51,242 nucleotides of DNA, taken from contig JAGXFP010000048.1 in NCBI GenBank assembly GCA_024637225.1, forward strand, positions 1-51,242, written 5' to 3'. Within the stretch, counting starts at the first letter, position 1. The number at the start of each line of letters is the position of its first letter. Shown here piece by piece: positions 1 through 9,112 of the stretch. The stretch is from Desulfobacterales bacterium. GTDB lineage: Bacteria; Desulfobacterota; Desulfobulbia; Desulfobulbales; JAGXFP01. The notes beneath the pieces were generated by a model. It was not told the DNA's origin and made no database searches. It saw only the letters and a list, made by a program, of their open reading frames with translations. A program made the translations under genes and the position numbers.

Positions 1-1
1 C

Positions 2-67
2 AAGGACGCGGGCGGTTCCAATTTCATTTCCCTGGGCCTGCGCTTTGAGCTTGGCGGGGCTCGGTAA
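2..67 (+). CDS. C-terminal end of an outer-membrane beta-barrel protein (5' partial)
   Basis: Only the last 21 codons before a TAA at 65-67 are present. They end in alternating polar/hydrophobic residues (NFISLGLRFELGGAR), which is the look of a terminal amphipathic beta-strand of an outer-membrane barrel. The terminal residue is Arg rather than the usual Phe. The frame is open from the window edge. The family cannot be named from so little sequence; beta-barrel identity is an inference from the strand pattern alone. Confidence 0.4.
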   Translation, partial: KDAGGSNFISLGLRFELGGAR

Positions 68-453
68 GCCGGGACAGGCCAAGCTGCCCGCCCGGTTCAT
101 CAGCGATATTTCGCGAAGAAACCTTCCCGAATGCCAAGCCCGCCCTTCCACCCTTTCCGAAAACAAATACCTTGATTTCGCCGGCAAAATCCGTTTAAAT
201 ATCCGGCTCTTTTTTGTCGCACTCCAAGCTTTCTCAATCAGTGGCAGTAACACACTCTACTGCCTGACAAGCACCAGACTCCCAATATCAGTATATCGAC
301 GCCTTGATAGCTGAAGCGCCTCGCCGTGAAGGCAGGGCGAGCCGGTCTATCGTGGATTCTTGCGTTGCCGTCCAGGGCGGCGCAGGGTTCACTGTTTTTT
401 GTGATCCCAAGTCGATTGCTATATATATCTTTACTCCTAACGGAAGGAACTGC
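68..453. other. Intergenic region, no gene supported
   Basis: This 386-bp stretch has open frames but none with family-like sequence. It holds an imperfect inverted repeat around 330-352 (CTCGCC ... GGGCGAG) that could form a weak hairpin, and a purine-rich ribosome site (GGAAGGAAC) at 442-450 serving the next gene. No riboswitch core or clear promoter was recognised. Confidence 0.5.
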
Positions 454-1992
454 ATGACATTTATCGAAGGAATGAGAAGTTCACGTCTCACTGCTAAAAA
501 TGAAATTCTCTCCGGCCTGACTGTCGCTCTCGCCCTGGTGCCCGAAGCGATCGCCTTTTCGCTCATAGCAAATGTAAGCCCTCTGGTGGGGCTTTATTCA
601 GCGTTTATAATCGGTATTGTTACTGCTCTTTTTGGAGGAAGACCGGGGATGATTTCCGGTGCAACCGGCGCCATCGCCGTGGTGATCGTCAGTCTGGTTG
701 CCAGGCATGGGATTGAATACCTGTTCGCCGCTGTCGTATTGATGGGACTCATCCAGATGGGGATCGGGTTCCTGCGCCTGGGGAAATTCATTCGCCTGGT
801 CCCCCATCCGGTCATGTTTGGTTTTGTCAACGGATTGGCCATCGTGATCTTCATGTCGCAACTCGATCAGTTCAAAGTCGCCGGCGCTGATAGATCCCTG
901 GAATGGTTAAGCGGGACGCCGCTTTGGACAATGCTCGGCTTTGTGCTGGCAACCATGGCCATTATTTATTTTCTGCCCAAAATCACCAAAGTCGTGCCAG
1001 CCTCGCTTGCCGCCATAATCGCGGTGTCTGTCGTCGTCATATCCCTGGGGATTCCGACCCGGACTGTGGGTGATATCGCTTCAATTTCCGGCGGTTTGCC
1101 CCAGTTTCACTTGCCGTTAGTGCCCTTTAATCTTGAGACCCTTTCAATAATTTTTCCCTACTCGCTGATTATGGCTCTGGTCGGCTTGATCGAAAGTCTC
1201 TTGACTCTGACCGTCATCGACGAGATGACCGAAACCCGCGGCCGGGGCAATAAAGAATGCCTTGCCCAGGGCTCAGCCAACCTGGTGACCGGATTTTTCG
1301 GCGGCATGGGCGGCTGCGCGATGATCGGCCAAAGCATCATCAATGTCAGTTCGGGCGGCAGGAAACGTTTATCGGGAATTGTTGCGGCCGGCGCTCTGCT
1401 TCTTTTTATTCTGGTGGGCGCCCCGCTGATTGAAAAAATTCCCATGGCGGCACTGGTCGGCCTGATGTTCATGGTGGCCATCGGCACCTTTGAATGGGCG
1501 AGCTTGAGAATCATCCGTAAAGTTCCGGCCGCCGATGTGTTCGTTATGGTTCTGGTTGCCATGGTGACCGTGATCTTTCATAATCTGGCGGTGGCCGTCC
1601 TTATCGGGGTGGTGGTTTCGGCCCTTGTCTTTGCCTGGGAAAATGCGACAAGGATCCGGGCCAGGAAACATGTTGACGAGTTCGGCGCGAAACACTACGA
1701 AATTTTCGGGCCGTTGTTCTTCGGTTCCATCGCGGTATTTCAGGACAAGTTCGACATCGCAAACGACCCGCGAGAGGTCATTATCGATTTCAAGGAATCA
1801 AGAGTGGTCGATCACTCCGCCATCGAATCCCTGAATAAGCTGACCGAGAGATACGCCAAAGCGGGAAAAACCGTCCGTCTCCGTTATCTAAGCGAAGACT
1901 GCCGCAGACTCCTCGACAACGCCTCTTCCATCATCGATGTGAATCACCTGGAAGATCCAAGATATAAACTGGTAGTCGATGCCCTGGCATAG
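454..1992 (+). CDS. SulP-family anion transporter with C-terminal STAS domain
   Basis: Inner-membrane anion transporter of the SulP/SLC26 family (sulfate, bicarbonate or related anions; substrate not predictable here). From ATG 454 it is 512 residues. The N-terminal part carries the family pattern '[18 protein letters not shown]' in the first membrane helix, followed by roughly ten to twelve hydrophobic helices up to about residue 410. The C-terminal ~90 residues form a STAS domain (around '[20 protein letters not shown]'). The frame stays open upstream to 304, but the added 50 residues are unlike SulP proteins and ATG 454 follows a good GGAAGGAA ribosome site, so 454 is chosen. It stands alone, convergent with the sigma-54 regulator. 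The protein is shorter than the commonest SulP proteins (about 550-600) but looks complete. Confidence 0.85.
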   Translation: MTFIEGMRSSRLTAKNEILSGLTVALALVPEAIAFSLIANVSPLVGLYSAFIIGIVTALFGGRPGMISGATGAIAVVIVSLVARHGIEYLFAAVVLMGLIQMGIGFLRLGKFIRLVPHPVMFGFVNGLAIVIFMSQLDQFKVAGADRSLEWLSGTPLWTMLGFVLATMAIIYFLPKITKVVPASLAAIIAVSVVVISLGIPTRTVGDIASISGGLPQFHLPLVPFNLETLSIIFPYSLIMALVGLIESLLTLTVIDEMTETRGRGNKECLAQGSANLVTGFFGGMGGCAMIGQSIINVSSGGRKRLSGIVAAGALLLFILVGAPLIEKIPMAALVGLMFMVAIGTFEWASLRIIRKVPAADVFVMVLVAMVTVIFHNLAVAVLIGVVVSALVFAWENATRIRARKHVDEFGAKHYEIFGPLFFGSIAVFQDKFDIANDPREVIIDFKESRVVDHSAIESLNKLTERYAKAGKTVRLRYLSEDCRRLLDNASSIIDVNHLEDPRYKLVVDALA

Positions 1993-2170
1993 TTTTCCTC
2001 AAAGAATTGGGAAAAGTGAACACATCCCTCAAATGATTAACTGCCTTTTACGATAAAAGCCGATAGAGGGTTTGACCCACTTTTCCTTCATGACCACCAT
2101 GGCCAACGGGAGTGCCAAAGTAAATTTCCCCTGCCCGCCCTACTCCTCTCTGCAGTGGAATGGTGTTTGG

Positions 2171-3721
2171 TTATCGCCGGGTAATTTCCAGCTTATGCAT
2201 CCGGGCCCGCAACGTACTGGGGTTGAGGCCCAGGATTGCGGCCGCACCATTTCCCCCCTCGATACGGCCAGAGGTTTTCCGGAGCACCAGGACGATGTGG
2301 TCATGCTCCAACTCGGCGATGGACTTTACTTCCCGGCTTGCCGTCTGCTCGGGTTTTCGGGAGATTTCAAACCGGTCCAGCACCTGGAGCGCACTTCCCT
2401 GGCTGATGATCACTGCCCGCTCGACGACACTCTCCAATTCCCGGATGTTGCCGGGCCAATGGTATTCCTGAAACAGTGCCATGGTATCCTGCGACACACT
2501 CTCGATCGTCCTGCCGGTTTTTTTATTGAATTTGGCGACAAAATGCGTGACCAGGAGCGCAATGTCGTCCTTGCGTTGCCGCAGGGGCGGAATGGTGATG
2601 GGGAAAACATTAAGTCGGTAATAGAGGTCTTCCCGAAACCTGCCGTTGCCGATTTCTTTCTCGAGATTTCGGTTGCTGGCCGCGATGATTCGAACATTAA
2701 CCTTGATGGTGCGGGGATTGCCCAAGCGCTCGAACTCGCCGTCCTGGATCACTCTGAGCAATTTAGATTGCAGTTCCAACGGCAGCTCGCCGATTTCGTC
2801 AAGAAAGATGGTGCCTTCGTCGGCCAACTCAAAGCGCCCTATCTGCCGGGTATCCGCGCCGGTAAAGGCCCCTTTTTCCCGGCCGAAAAGCTCACTTTCA
2901 ATGAGGTTTGCCGGCAATGAAGTACAATCGACCGTGATCATCGACCGATCCTTGCGATTACTCCGGCTGTGGAGGGCGCGGGCGAAGACGCCCTTGCCGG
3001 TACCGGTCTCGCCCAGGAGCAAGACAGTCGCATCCATCGGCGCCACTTGTTCAACCTTTAAAAACACCTGGGAGATGGCGCTGCTTTGACCGACAATCTG
3101 GCCGAAGTTGCAGTTCCGGGCCGCGTCCTGCTGCAGATAGATGTTTTCAGCCTGAAGGCGGGTTTTTAACCGTTTTATTTCCTCACAGGTGGCCAGAAGG
3201 GACTCCTCTGCCTTCTTGCGTTCCTCAATTTCCTGCTTGAGCTGGACATTGGCCTTAAGCAGCTCGTCGGTTCGTTCCAGCACCGTCTGTTCCATGACCT
3301 TATTATAATTGTCGAGCTGGTTATAGAGCAGGCGCACCTCCAGCAGATTGTGGATCCTCGTTTCGACTTCGACCAGATCGAACGGTTTGCCGATGAAGTC
3401 TTTGGCGCCGCTTTGCAGGGCCCGCAATTTGTGACCGGGTTGGGCGGTGATCACCAGGACCGGCAGATAATCGTCCGACGCATTTATCTTGAGGCCCTCC
3501 ATCACCTCGAAGCCATCCATGCCCGGCATCTGCAGATCGAGCAAGATCAGATCATAGCGGTTTTTGTCGTGCAGTCCGCATACCTCCCGGGGGTTCATCG
3601 TTGAGGAAACGCGGGTGTATCCGGCTTCAGCCAGCAACTGCTTAAGCAGAAGGACATTGGCCTCTTGATCATCGACCACCAGGATATTGGCCTGCAGGAT
3701 ATCGGTTTGGGAAATTACCAT
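2171..3721 (-). CDS. Sigma-54-dependent response regulator (REC, coiled coil, AAA+, Fis-type HTH)
   Basis: Cytoplasmic enhancer-binding activator of sigma-54 RNA polymerase, 516 residues. Residues about 11-130 are a receiver domain with phospho-acceptor Asp in 'YDLILLDLQMPGMDGFEV'. A coiled coil of about 60 residues follows (about 140-190). The central AAA+ domain has Walker A 'GETGTGKG', the sigma-54 contact loop 'GAFTGA' in 'GREKGAFTGADTRQ', and Walker B 'GTIFLDEIGEL'. The C-terminus is a Fis-like helix-turn-helix ('AAAILGLNPSTLRARM'). Unlike classical NtrC, the long coiled coil replaces a short linker. The start ATG has an AAGGAAG ribosome site. It lies 104 bp downstream of the hybrid kinase on the same strand, so the kinase's phosphorelay probably feeds it. 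Two sigma-54-like promoters in the envelope island (6534 and 15114) are plausible targets; that link is inference. Confidence 0.93.
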   Translation of the reverse strand: MVISQTDILQANILVVDDQEANVLLLKQLLAEAGYTRVSSTMNPREVCGLHDKNRYDLILLDLQMPGMDGFEVMEGLKINASDDYLPVLVITAQPGHKLRALQSGAKDFIGKPFDLVEVETRIHNLLEVRLLYNQLDNYNKVMEQTVLERTDELLKANVQLKQEIEERKKAEESLLATCEEIKRLKTRLQAENIYLQQDAARNCNFGQIVGQSSAISQVFLKVEQVAPMDATVLLLGETGTGKGVFARALHSRSNRKDRSMITVDCTSLPANLIESELFGREKGAFTGADTRQIGRFELADEGTIFLDEIGELPLELQSKLLRVIQDGEFERLGNPRTIKVNVRIIAASNRNLEKEIGNGRFREDLYYRLNVFPITIPPLRQRKDDIALLVTHFVAKFNKKTGRTIESVSQDTMALFQEYHWPGNIRELESVVERAVIISQGSALQVLDRFEISRKPEQTASREVKSIAELEHDHIVLVLRKTSGRIEGGNGAAAILGLNPSTLRARMHKLEITRR

Positions 3722-3825
3722 TTTTTCTTCCTTTCGTTATATGCGAAGGAACATCAGCTGATCCATGCACCTTGCCCTTGCCTGTTTTTACTGGTGCACA
3801 TTATAACGTCGCCGCTCTTCAGCCG

Positions 3826-6042
3826 TCAGCCGTCAGCATTCAGCCTTAAGTCTTCCGCGTGTTTCAGGGCCAGATCCAGGGTCTCCATGAACTCGTCGAC
3901 CTTAATCGGCTTGGTAAGATAGCGGAAAAATCCTGCTGCCAAGCCTTTTTCGATATCGCGCGGCATGGCATTCGCGCTGATCGCAATCACCGGAATATGC
4001 GCTGTTACGGGGTCTTCGTGCAGAATTCTCATCACCTGGACGCCGCCGATGCCGGGCAGATTGATGTCCATCAGGATCACCTCGGGAATATGGGCTTTCG
4101 CCAGCGCCAAGCCTTGCGAGCCATCCGCCGCTCCCAGCAGGGACAAATCGGAACGCAACTCGACCAGTTGCTCGACCAGCTGCATGTTGGCTCGGTTGTC
4201 TTCAACATACAACAGATGTCGCAAGGCTGACCCTTGATTGATAGGCGCCTTGATCGATTCCAGTGATTCGGTGACCACAACGTCAAGTTGCGGTTCCACC
4301 GCCAGATTCAGTTCAATCCAGAGGGTCGTGCCAACCCCGAGTGAGCTTTGCACCTCAATTTCACCGTCCATCAATTCGACCAGCCGCTTGCTCACCACCA
4401 AACCGATACCGGTGCCTTCCGCCGCGCTGGCTTCTTGACCGAGACGGTTGAAGGGCTGGAAAAGTTGGGCAAGTTTTTCGGGAGGCAACCCTTCGCCGGT
4501 ATCTCGCACACTGATCCGGACTCGCCCGGGAGTGCTGATTTGGCAGGTCACCTCGACCGAACCGTCGGCGCGATTGTATTTTATGGCGTTGGAAAGCAGA
4601 TTGAGCAGAACCTGTTTTACCCTGGTCCGGTCGGCATGGACAAAATAAGGGATTTCAAATTCAGGATAACTCATGCGGATACCGCTTTTTTGCGCCTGTG
4701 GTTCGATCATGGTCTGGCATTCGAGCATGACATCGACCAGCGACATTGGTTCCAGCGACAATGAAATCTTGCCCGACTCGATCAACGCCAGATCGAGAAT
4801 CTCGTCAATCAACTTCAGCAGATACCATCCCGCCTTGAGAATCTGGTCGATGCTGGACTTTTGCTTGGGCGATGGCGAACCCTTGTCCATTAATTGGGCG
4901 AAACCGAGGATTGCGTTGAGCGGGGAGCGCAACTCATGGCTCATGCTGGAGAGGAACTCCGACTTGGCGCGGTTTGCTTTTTCCGCCACTCGCTTGGCGT
5001 GCCCCAGCTCGACGTTTTTTCCCTGCAGCGCCTCGGTACTCTCCCGCAAGGCATTCTGCACTGCATATTCCCCGGTGACATCACGAAACACCAGCACGGC
5101 GCCGATCACCTTACCGTCGCGGTCGCGAATCGGCGCGCAACTGTCGGCGATATCGCACTCGCTGCCATCGCGGGCAATCAGGACGGTATGGTTGGCCAGC
5201 CCCTGAATCGTGCCTTGGGCCAGGGTTTCCACAACCGGGATAATGCTGGGTTGCCGGGTTTCTTTGTTGATGATGTGAAAAATCTCGTCCACCGGCTGGC
5301 CAATGGCCTCCACCCGCGTCCAACCGGTAAGCTGTTCGGCCAGGGGATTCAGAAGCGTCACCCGCCCTTCGGCATCGGTGGCGATCACCGCATCGCCGAT
5401 GGAATTAAGCGTAACGGCAAGCTTTTCCTCGCTGACCTGCAGAGTGAAATTGGTCTGCTGCAGTTGTTTGAGCGTCTCCTCCCGATTATCGAGCAAATGC
5501 TGTCTCTCTGCCTCGACCTGCTTGCGGGCGGTGTTGTCGGTGCCGATCAGCAGATAGCCGATGATGGCGTTCTGGGCGTCACGCAAAGCTGTAACCGAGA
5601 CCACCGCCGGGAAGCGGCTGCCGTCTTTACGGATATAGGTCAACTCGTAAATATCTTCGATGGCACGCGAGGCCTTGAAGACCAAGGCTTCGAAACCAGG
5701 CGCAATCTCGGTTTCGAGTTCGACGCTGAGCGCCTTGGCCCGTGCAATCACTTCTTGTGGATCGGAAATGTCGGCCGGGGTAATCCGATTGACCACTTCG
5801 GCGGCTGCGTAGCCTAACATCCGTTCGGCGCCAACGTTGAAGATCTGGATCACCCCCTTGGTGTCGGTGGCAATGCTCGAGAAGTTGGCGCTGTTAAAGA
5901 TCGCACGCTGCAGTGCCCCTGCCTTGAGTTCATCCGCGGTCCTTGCCGGTAGCGCTTCCGGACCTTGCAAGTTGAGCCGCTCTTCCGCCTGGAGGCGCGG
6001 TTCGGTTGCTGTGGAAAGGTTCTTGTCTTTGTCGATACCCAT
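3826..6042 (-). CDS. Hybrid sensor histidine kinase (PAS-PAS-HisKA-HATPase-REC)
   Basis: Soluble hybrid kinase of 738 residues with no membrane helix visible. Two PAS sensor domains occupy about residues 47-185 and 205-340. The dimerisation/phospho-acceptor domain carries the H-box 'FLSSMSHELRSPLNAILG' (about 370). The ATPase domain has the G-box region 'AEGTGIGLVVSKRLVELM'. A C-terminal receiver domain has the acceptor Asp in 'EVILMDINLPGIGG'. Start ATG follows a GAGGGGC-like ribosome site. It is upstream of, and co-directional with, the sigma-54 response regulator at 2171-3721, suggesting one phosphorelay. Because the kinase already ends in a receiver, phosphotransfer to the regulator would need either direct transfer from the kinase His or an Hpt protein encoded elsewhere. 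The signal sensed by the PAS domains cannot be told from sequence. Confidence 0.92.
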   Translation of the reverse strand: MGIDKDKNLSTATEPRLQAEERLNLQGPEALPARTADELKAGALQRAIFNSANFSSIATDTKGVIQIFNVGAERMLGYAAAEVVNRITPADISDPQEVIARAKALSVELETEIAPGFEALVFKASRAIEDIYELTYIRKDGSRFPAVVSVTALRDAQNAIIGYLLIGTDNTARKQVEAERQHLLDNREETLKQLQQTNFTLQVSEEKLAVTLNSIGDAVIATDAEGRVTLLNPLAEQLTGWTRVEAIGQPVDEIFHIINKETRQPSIIPVVETLAQGTIQGLANHTVLIARDGSECDIADSCAPIRDRDGKVIGAVLVFRDVTGEYAVQNALRESTEALQGKNVELGHAKRVAEKANRAKSEFLSSMSHELRSPLNAILGFAQLMDKGSPSPKQKSSIDQILKAGWYLLKLIDEILDLALIESGKISLSLEPMSLVDVMLECQTMIEPQAQKSGIRMSYPEFEIPYFVHADRTRVKQVLLNLLSNAIKYNRADGSVEVTCQISTPGRVRISVRDTGEGLPPEKLAQLFQPFNRLGQEASAAEGTGIGLVVSKRLVELMDGEIEVQSSLGVGTTLWIELNLAVEPQLDVVVTESLESIKAPINQGSALRHLLYVEDNRANMQLVEQLVELRSDLSLLGAADGSQGLALAKAHIPEVILMDINLPGIGGVQVMRILHEDPVTAHIPVIAISANAMPRDIEKGLAAGFFRYLTKPIKVDEFMETLDLALKHAEDLRLNADG

Positions 6043-6533
6043 TATTGCCCCTCTAATTCAGTTGTTAGGCTTAGTTTTTTTAATTTAACTGGAAGCCAGC
6101 TGTTACGATTGGCACACCTTAAGTCCTCTGCGGTCATTCTTCAGATGGAGATCTCCGCAGAAACAAGCCGCCCGCGGATCACTTCCATATCAAAATAAGT
6201 GCCACCGCCCCACAAAACGCAGGATCAACCGAAAAATGTTTGTTCGCCCGGTTAGTGATCGTTGCCGCAATCATCTGCTTTTCATTGTTTTTACATAATT
6301 TTTTTTAAATTATATCCTATTCCGGCCAAGATAACCGATTTTGTTTCCGCTTGACTGATTGACACCGTCCTTTACCCGGAAAGCACCAATACCTTCAAAG
6401 CATCCCTCAACATCTTGAGGTTCCGCCAAATGCTGAGGCTAATTGGAATAACCGCCACTTGAAAAGCTCCGATCATATCATCACAACTTCCCGTTATTAC
6501 ATTAATAATGAAATTAAATTACTTATCAGGCTC
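6043..6533. other. Long intergenic region between divergent genes
   Basis: About 490 bp of AT-rich sequence separate the start of the hybrid kinase from the first promoter-like element of the envelope island. Runs of T/A are found at 6292-6315. The motif TTGGCACACCTTAAGT near 6112-6127 resembles a sigma-54 site but lacks the -12 GC. The frame open on the plus strand from 6459 looks non-coding until 6708. Confidence 0.5.
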
Positions 6534-6553
6534 TGTTGGAAAGGTAATTGCAA
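6534..6553 (+). promoter_or_regulatory. Candidate sigma-54 promoter for the Big_2/DUF3494 lipoprotein
   Basis: TGTTGGAAAGGTAATTGCAA has the invariant GG (6538-6539) and GC (6550-6551) separated by exactly 10 bp and a full TTGCA -12 box; the -24 box is TTGGAAAG against consensus TTGGCACG. Transcription would start near 6562, giving a leader of about 145 nt before the ATG at 6708. It is the only such motif seen in this leader. A sigma-54 activator gene lies nearby. Confidence 0.45.
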
Positions 6554-6707
6554 ATTACCTTATAAGAATCTGACCAAGCTATCCGGATACATATTTCATT
6601 TTAGAAAAAGGAGACCCGGCCAGAGGATGGAAACGATATGGGAAAGAGCGTCTTTCCTTCGTCAAAACTTAGGAATGGAGATTGGAATGGTGAAGAAAGG
6701 AGACATG

Positions 6708-8921
6708 ATGTTTAAAAACAATAAGTATTCCCATACGTGGTTTATCGCATTATTAATGGCTGTTTTCATGAATGGTTGCAGCGATGGTGGAACTGAACAT
6801 TGGGCTACTGCCCCCGAAACACCGGCTAACTCAAGTACCTTGAGTTCCATCGCCGTGACGCCCGCAATGCCAAGCGTTCCCCAAGGCCTGACCAAACAAT
6901 TTAAGGCCATCGGCACATACGCTGACGGTACTTCGCACGAGATCACCGCCCTCGTAACCTGGACCTCGGACACCATTGCTGTTGCCACCATGAATCCCGA
7001 CGGTACTGCCGACAGCGGCCTGGCCTCCGGCGTTTCAACCGGCACCTCGACAATTACGGCGGACCTGGCCGGCATAACAGGGAGCACCACGCTGACCGTA
7101 ACCGCGGCCACCTTGAGCTCCATTGCCGTAACTCCAGCCAATCCGAGTGTGATCAACGGCCTGACCAGACAGTTTACCGCCACCGGTATTTACTTTGACG
7201 GTACTTCGTACGATATTACCCCATTCGTAACCTGGACCTCGGCCGACACTGCTGTTGCCACCATGAATGCCAACTTCTCAGCCGACAGCGGCCTGGCCAC
7301 CGGCGTTTCAGCCGGCACCTCGACAATTACGGCGGACCTGGCCGGCATAACTGGAAGCACAATGATGACCGTAACCGCGGCCACCTTGAGCTCCATCGCT
7401 GTAACGCCCGCCAATCAGAGCGTGGTCAACGGCCTGACCAAACAGTTCACCGCCACCGGCACCTACTCCGACGGCAGCGTTGCGGATATCACCGCCCTGG
7501 CGACCTGGTCATCAGCTGACACTGCTGTTGCCACCATGAATTCCAACGGGGCCGCCGACAGCGGCCTGGCCACCGGCGTTTCTGCCGGCAATTCGACAAT
7601 TGCGGCCGCCCTAGCCGGTAAAACGGGGAGCACAACGCTGACCGTAACCGCGGCCACCTTAAGCTCCATCGCCGTAACGCCGATAGAGCCGAGCGCAGTC
7701 AATGGCCAGACCAGGCAGTTCGCAGCCACCGGCACCTACTCTGACAGCAGCGTTGCGGATATCACCGCCTCGGTCATCTGGACCTCGGGCAACATTGCTG
7801 TTGCCACCATGAATCCCAACGGAGCCGCTGACAGCGGCCTGGCCACCGGCGTTTCAGCCGGCACCTCGACAATTACGGCGGCCCTGGCCGGCATAACGGG
7901 GAACACCACGCTGACCGTAACCGCGGCCACCTTGAGTTCCATCGCCGTAACGCCGCTAGAACCGAGCGTTTCCGAAGGCCTGACCAAACAGTTCACGGCC
8001 ACTGGCACTTATTCGGATAGCAGCACCGCGGATATCACCGCCCTGGTAACCTGGACCTCCGCCGATATCAATGTCGCCACCATGAATGCCAACTTCTCAG
8101 CCAACAGCGGCCTGGCCACCGGTGTTGCAGTCGGAACCTCGACAATTACGGCAACATCGGGAACAATTTCCGGCAATACGATCTTGACGGTAACCGCCGC
8201 ACTCGCCAATAACCCGACCGCACCCGCTCTCGGGGAGACGGAGAGATTCCTTATTATAGCCAGTCAGGCAATCACTACCACCAGCGGTTCAGCCCTCGCC
8301 AACGGCGATCTGGCAATACTTGACCAAGCCCGTTCGTTTTACGCCGGCTTCACGGTAGGACCAACCCCGGGCTCATTTGTGGAGCTTACCAACGGCATCT
8401 CCTTTGCACCCGACGATACAACCCCGCCTTACACCATACCGGCACCCTACGCCTCCACCGTGGCGTTTATCAATCAGGTGAGAACCGACCTGGGTATCGC
8501 CTATACCTTCCTGGCCGCCGATCCGAATCCGGGCGCACCGACCCAGGTGTGTCCGATAGAGCTGGGCAACCAGGTGCTGACAAGAGGAGTCTACAAAACC
8601 GGTTCGGATGTAACCATCCAAACGGGGCCTCTCACACTGGATGCCGAGGGTGACCCCGACTCCGTCTGGATTTTCTCGATCGACGGCACCCTTTCCACCG
8701 GAGCGCCGGGTGGCAACATTGATCTCATCGGCGGCGCGCAAGCCAAGAACGTCTTTTGGCGAACCGCCGGAGTAGCGACCATCGGCACCAATACTATCTT
8801 CCAGGGCAACGTGTTCTCCTGGCCGCAAGTGAATGTCCGCACCGATGCCGCTGTAACCAGCCGGTTGTTTTCGGTAACCGAACAGGTCACCCTGGAGTCC
8901 AATAACGTTACCGCTCCGTAA
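6708..8921 (+). CDS. Surface lipoprotein with five Big_2 Ig-like repeats and a C-terminal DUF3494 (ice-binding-like) domain
   Basis: Predicted surface adhesin-like lipoprotein of 737 residues. A signal peptide ends in a lipobox (FMNGC, Cys about residue 23). Five near-identical 91-residue bacterial Ig-like (Big_2) repeats begin with 'LSSIAVTP' at 6840, 7113, 7386, 7659 and 7932. The remaining ~230 residues match DUF3494: 'GVYKTGSDVTIQTGPLTLDA', 'PDSVWIFSIDGTLST', 'AKNVFWRTAGVATIGTNTIF', 'GNVFSW'. DUF3494 domains include ice-binding proteins and polymer/adhesion proteins; which applies here is unknown. ATG 6708 is preferred over 6705 because AAGGAG (6697-6702) is then 5 nt away. The gene is followed by an OmpA-family barrel, an arrangement repeated in the next two genes. 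Confidence 0.88.
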   Translation: MFKNNKYSHTWFIALLMAVFMNGCSDGGTEHWATAPETPANSSTLSSIAVTPAMPSVPQGLTKQFKAIGTYADGTSHEITALVTWTSDTIAVATMNPDGTADSGLASGVSTGTSTITADLAGITGSTTLTVTAATLSSIAVTPANPSVINGLTRQFTATGIYFDGTSYDITPFVTWTSADTAVATMNANFSADSGLATGVSAGTSTITADLAGITGSTMMTVTAATLSSIAVTPANQSVVNGLTKQFTATGTYSDGSVADITALATWSSADTAVATMNSNGAADSGLATGVSAGNSTIAAALAGKTGSTTLTVTAATLSSIAVTPIEPSAVNGQTRQFAATGTYSDSSVADITASVIWTSGNIAVATMNPNGAADSGLATGVSAGTSTITAALAGITGNTTLTVTAATLSSIAVTPLEPSVSEGLTKQFTATGTYSDSSTADITALVTWTSADINVATMNANFSANSGLATGVAVGTSTITATSGTISGNTILTVTAALANNPTAPALGETERFLIIASQAITTTSGSALANGDLAILDQARSFYAGFTVGPTPGSFVELTNGISFAPDDTTPPYTIPAPYASTVAFINQVRTDLGIAYTFLAADPNPGAPTQVCPIELGNQVLTRGVYKTGSDVTIQTGPLTLDAEGDPDSVWIFSIDGTLSTGAPGGNIDLIGGAQAKNVFWRTAGVATIGTNTIFQGNVFSWPQVNVRTDAAVTSRLFSVTEQVTLESNNVTAP
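6840..8204 (+). repeat. Five tandem 273-bp repeats encoding Big_2 domains
   Basis: Exact 273-bp periodicity is seen from the phrase TTGAGTTCCATCGCC (or a variant) at 6840, 7113, 7386, 7659 and 7932. Each unit encodes one 91-residue Ig-like domain including 'VATMN' and 'DSGLATGVSAGTSTI'. Many stretches are shared nearly verbatim between units, so unequal recombination could alter the copy number; assemblies may also collapse here. Confidence 0.9.
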
Positions 8922-9112
8922 GTACCGGGGCTCTGGGAAAGCATGGAGGGCAAGGAGACCGGTCAATAGCCCGTCTCCTTGGCTCCACCCATAAAGGGAG
9001 GTGTGGTTTGTATGAAGAAGAGAATTCCTACCGTTTCTGTTCTTAAATATAGAGCCCAGGTAAGGGTCACAACGCCATCACCAAAACACAAAATTTTACA
9101 AGAGAATATAAT

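Noticed and set aside
304..453. 50-residue N-terminal extension of the SulP transporter
   Set aside because: The sequence does not look like a transporter N-terminus and the ATG at 454 has a good ribosome site.
6109..6127. TTGGCACACCTTAAGT as a sigma-54 promoter
   Set aside because: The -24 half is good but the -12 GC is absent, and there is no gene directly downstream.
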